Shown in pieces: positions 20,336 through 21,977 of a stretch of DNA of 21,977 bases. Made by a program: the position numbers and the translations under genes. The notes below the pieces were generated by a model, which saw only the letters and a list, made by a program, of their open reading frames with translations, was not told the DNA's origin and made no database searches. The first letter of the stretch is position 1, and each line of letters begins with the position of its first letter. The stretch is from Burkholderia sp. (GTDB lineage Bacteria > Pseudomonadota > Gammaproteobacteria > Burkholderiales > Burkholderiaceae), in the NCBI GenBank assembly GCA_028292565.1, contig JAQGMD010000186.1:1-21977 (forward strand), in the 5' to 3' direction.

Positions 20336-21977
20336 TTCATCCCGTTAGCCGTATAGAACGGTGCTTTGAGCGCACCCGTCTTGAATGCCCTCGATGCGGT
20401 TTGATAATAGGCTATCGCTTCGGCCACCAGTTGCGGATCATCCGTAGTCGGCGTCGATGCATAGGTCTTGGGATCGACGCGATAGCTTTCCACGCGCTGC
20501 TTGGGCAGCAGCACCGTAAGAATTCCGTTCTTCAGGTAACCGAGCTCCTGGTAATTGCTGATGAAGGCGCGCTGCGGCGGTGCGCCTTGCTCGAAAAACG
20601 GCCGGCCGAAGAAATGGTCGTCGCCATTCTTGCCGAGGATCTCGAGCAGGGTCGGTGCAATATCGACCTGGCTCACCACCGGCGCATAGGTTGCCGGCTT
20701 GAGCAGTTCAGGCGCATAGAAAATCAGCGGGATATGGTACATGTCGACGGGGAGTTTGCTCTTGCCCGCGACCGATGCGCAATGATCGGCGACGATCACG
20801 AACAGCGTGTCCTTGAACCACGGTTTGGTCTTTGCGTCCCTGATGAATTTGCCGATTGCGTAATCGGTGTATTTCACGCCGCCGTCGCGGCCGCCGGGCG
20901 AGGGGATGTCGATGCGGCCGTCCGGGTAGGTGTACGGACGGTGGTTGGTAGTGGTCATGACGTGCGCAAAGAACGGCTTGTCGGTGGCTGCCTTGGCATC
21001 GAAGGTCCTGATCACGTTGTCGAACAACGCTTCGTCGGCGACGCCCCAGACGTTCTCGAACATCACCGTCTCCTTCGGAAAATCGGTGCGGTCGACGATG
21101 CGGTAATCGTTCGCGCCGAAATAGGCGTTCATGTTATCGAAATAGCCGTAGCCGCCGTAAAAGAAAAAGGTGGAAAACCCCTGGTGTTCAAGCATCTCGC
21201 CGACGGTGGCCAGATGGTCGTTGTTGGGACGGCGCACGATAGCCTGCCCCGGCACTGGCGGGGTACCCAGCGAGAGCGCTTCCAGTCCTCGCACTGTGCG
21301 CGTGCCGGTAGCGAATACCTGTTCAAACTTCATGCCGTCGCGCGCGAGTTCGTCCATGCGCGGCGTGAGTCCCCGGTCGGAGCCATACGCGCCGACAAAC
21401 GAAGCCGACAGACTCTCGACCGAAATCAGCACCACATTGCGCGGACGTTTCTTGAACGGGCTGTCATCGGACGCCGGGTCTTCGTTGATGTCTTTTTTCA
21501 ACGCGCTGGAAAGAGGTTCGCGTTTTACGCCCAGCCCGGCGAGTGTCTTGTCGGCCGTGTCTTGCGGGATGGTGCGATAGAACTTTTCATAGTCGAGCTC
21601 GTTGCGTCGCATGGCCGCCGCCAGCGAGAACAGGCCGTTGCCCGAGAGTTCCGCGGCGTAGGCATTGCCTGAACCTTCCATCTGATCGATATTGGCGATG
21701 CTCAGGCAGATCGTTGGCAGCAGCAGGGCGGTTGCAGCGAGATAAACGCGTTGCCGGCGCGTGACCGCCGTTGTATCAGCCAGCCGCACCCATTTCCGCA
21801 TTAGCCACACGATCAACGCGGCGGATGCGCCCACAGCAGCCAGGATCCATCCCACGGGATATGACTCGCGGATGTTGCCGATGACTTCCTGGGTATAGAT
21901 CAGGTAATCCAGCGCGATGAAATTGAAGCGGGTGGAGAATTCCATCCAGAAGGTAATCTCCGACACCGCGCCAAACA
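20332..21977 (-). CDS. LTA synthase/phosphoglycerol-transferase-like sulfatase-fold membrane enzyme, 5' partial
   Basis: The reverse frame is open through the right edge; the family pattern TRFNFIALDYLIYTQEVIGN near 21930 shows that more N-terminal helices lie beyond the window, so the GTG at 21966 is not the start. Two helices are visible (GWILAAVGASAALIVWLM; VYLAATALLLPTICLSIA), then an extracytoplasmic alkaline-phosphatase/sulfatase domain from about residue 170 (numbering from 21966). Candidate active-site residues are E184 (ISVES), T224 (ATGTRTVRG, nucleophile in this family), and D394-H395 (VADHCAS). Members transfer phosphoglycerol or phosphoethanolamine to envelope glycans or lipids, as LtaS or OpgB do; in a Gram-negative an OpgB-like role is likelier. 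The gene overlaps cho by four bases. Confidence 0.88.
   Translation of the reverse strand, partial: FGAVSEITFWMEFSTRFNFIALDYLIYTQEVIGNIRESYPVGWILAAVGASAALIVWLMRKWVRLADTTAVTRRQRVYLAATALLLPTICLSIANIDQMEGSGNAYAAELSGNGLFSLAAAMRRNELDYEKFYRTIPQDTADKTLAGLGVKREPLSSALKKDINEDPASDDSPFKKRPRNVVLISVESLSASFVGAYGSDRGLTPRMDELARDGMKFEQVFATGTRTVRGLEALSLGTPPVPGQAIVRRPNNDHLATVGEMLEHQGFSTFFFYGGYGYFDNMNAYFGANDYRIVDRTDFPKETVMFENVWGVADEALFDNVIRTFDAKAATDKPFFAHVMTTTNHRPYTYPDGRIDIPSPGGRDGGVKYTDYAIGKFIRDAKTKPWFKDTLFVIVADHCASVAGKSKLPVDMYHIPLIFYAPELLKPATYAPVVSQVDIAPTLLEILGKNGDDHFFGRPFFEQGAPPQRAFISNYQELGYLKNGILTVLLPKQRVESYRVDPKTYASTPTTDDPQLVAEAIAYYQTASRAFKTGALKAPFYTANGMK

Overview
The window is GC-rich, densely coded bacterial DNA. 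Gene content suggests a betaproteobacterium of the Burkholderiales, probably Oxalobacteraceae (Herbaspirillum/Noviherbaspirillum-like): HtpX, a PerM-like permease, a YbaL/Kef-type antiporter, an EmrE-like SMR pump, a stand-alone Cho nuclease, small lineage-restricted proteins, and E. coli-type LexA and FNR sites. This placement is inference. There are no tRNA or rRNA genes, CRISPR arrays or phage modules.

Layout. Bases 1-1608 (minus) hold most of a hybrid regulator, a receiver domain joined to a MalT/LuxR-type ATPase, whose C-terminus lies off the left edge. An XRE-type regulator, a small membrane protein and two small orphan genes follow (1.8-3.7 kb). Next come a TbpB-like lipoprotein (3996-5456), a convergent amidase (5610-6899) and a lipoprotein of the NAPE-PLD-like metallo-beta-lactamase family (7038-8159). 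At 8.2-8.95 kb two small unknown genes diverge around an intergenic region with a perfect FNR-type box and a perfect LexA box. An SMR pump, a DHA2 drug exporter and a second MFS protein follow, then a His-rich glycine-zipper protein. The right third holds a CPA2 antiporter divergent from htpX and a PerM-like permease, a convergent NUDIX hydrolase, a second glycine-zipper protein, and an operon in which a sulfatase-fold (LTA synthase-like) membrane enzyme overlaps cho by four bases. The sulfatase N-terminus lies off the right edge.

Two non-coding signals stand out. First, two copies of a palindromic element (9469-9797 and 13855-13940) share 34-bp imperfect terminal inverted repeats. Their left and right ends differ in the same way in both copies, and each copy is flanked by its own 5-bp direct repeat (CTATC/CTATG and CTTAG/CTTAG). 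This is what a MITE-like, non-autonomous mobile element looks like. The longer copy carries a second, separate palindrome (9597-9760). Second, a 75-codon unknown gene at 8724-8951 sits behind a textbook SOS box, making it a candidate DNA-damage-induced small protein.

Functionally the region is a mosaic of envelope maintenance (HtpX, glycine-zipper proteins, lipoproteins, sulfatase-fold enzyme), efflux and ion transport (SMR, DHA2, MFS, CPA2, PerM-like), DNA repair (Cho, possible SOS gene) and regulation. Most genes are single transcription units separated by palindromes that probably end transcription from both sides.
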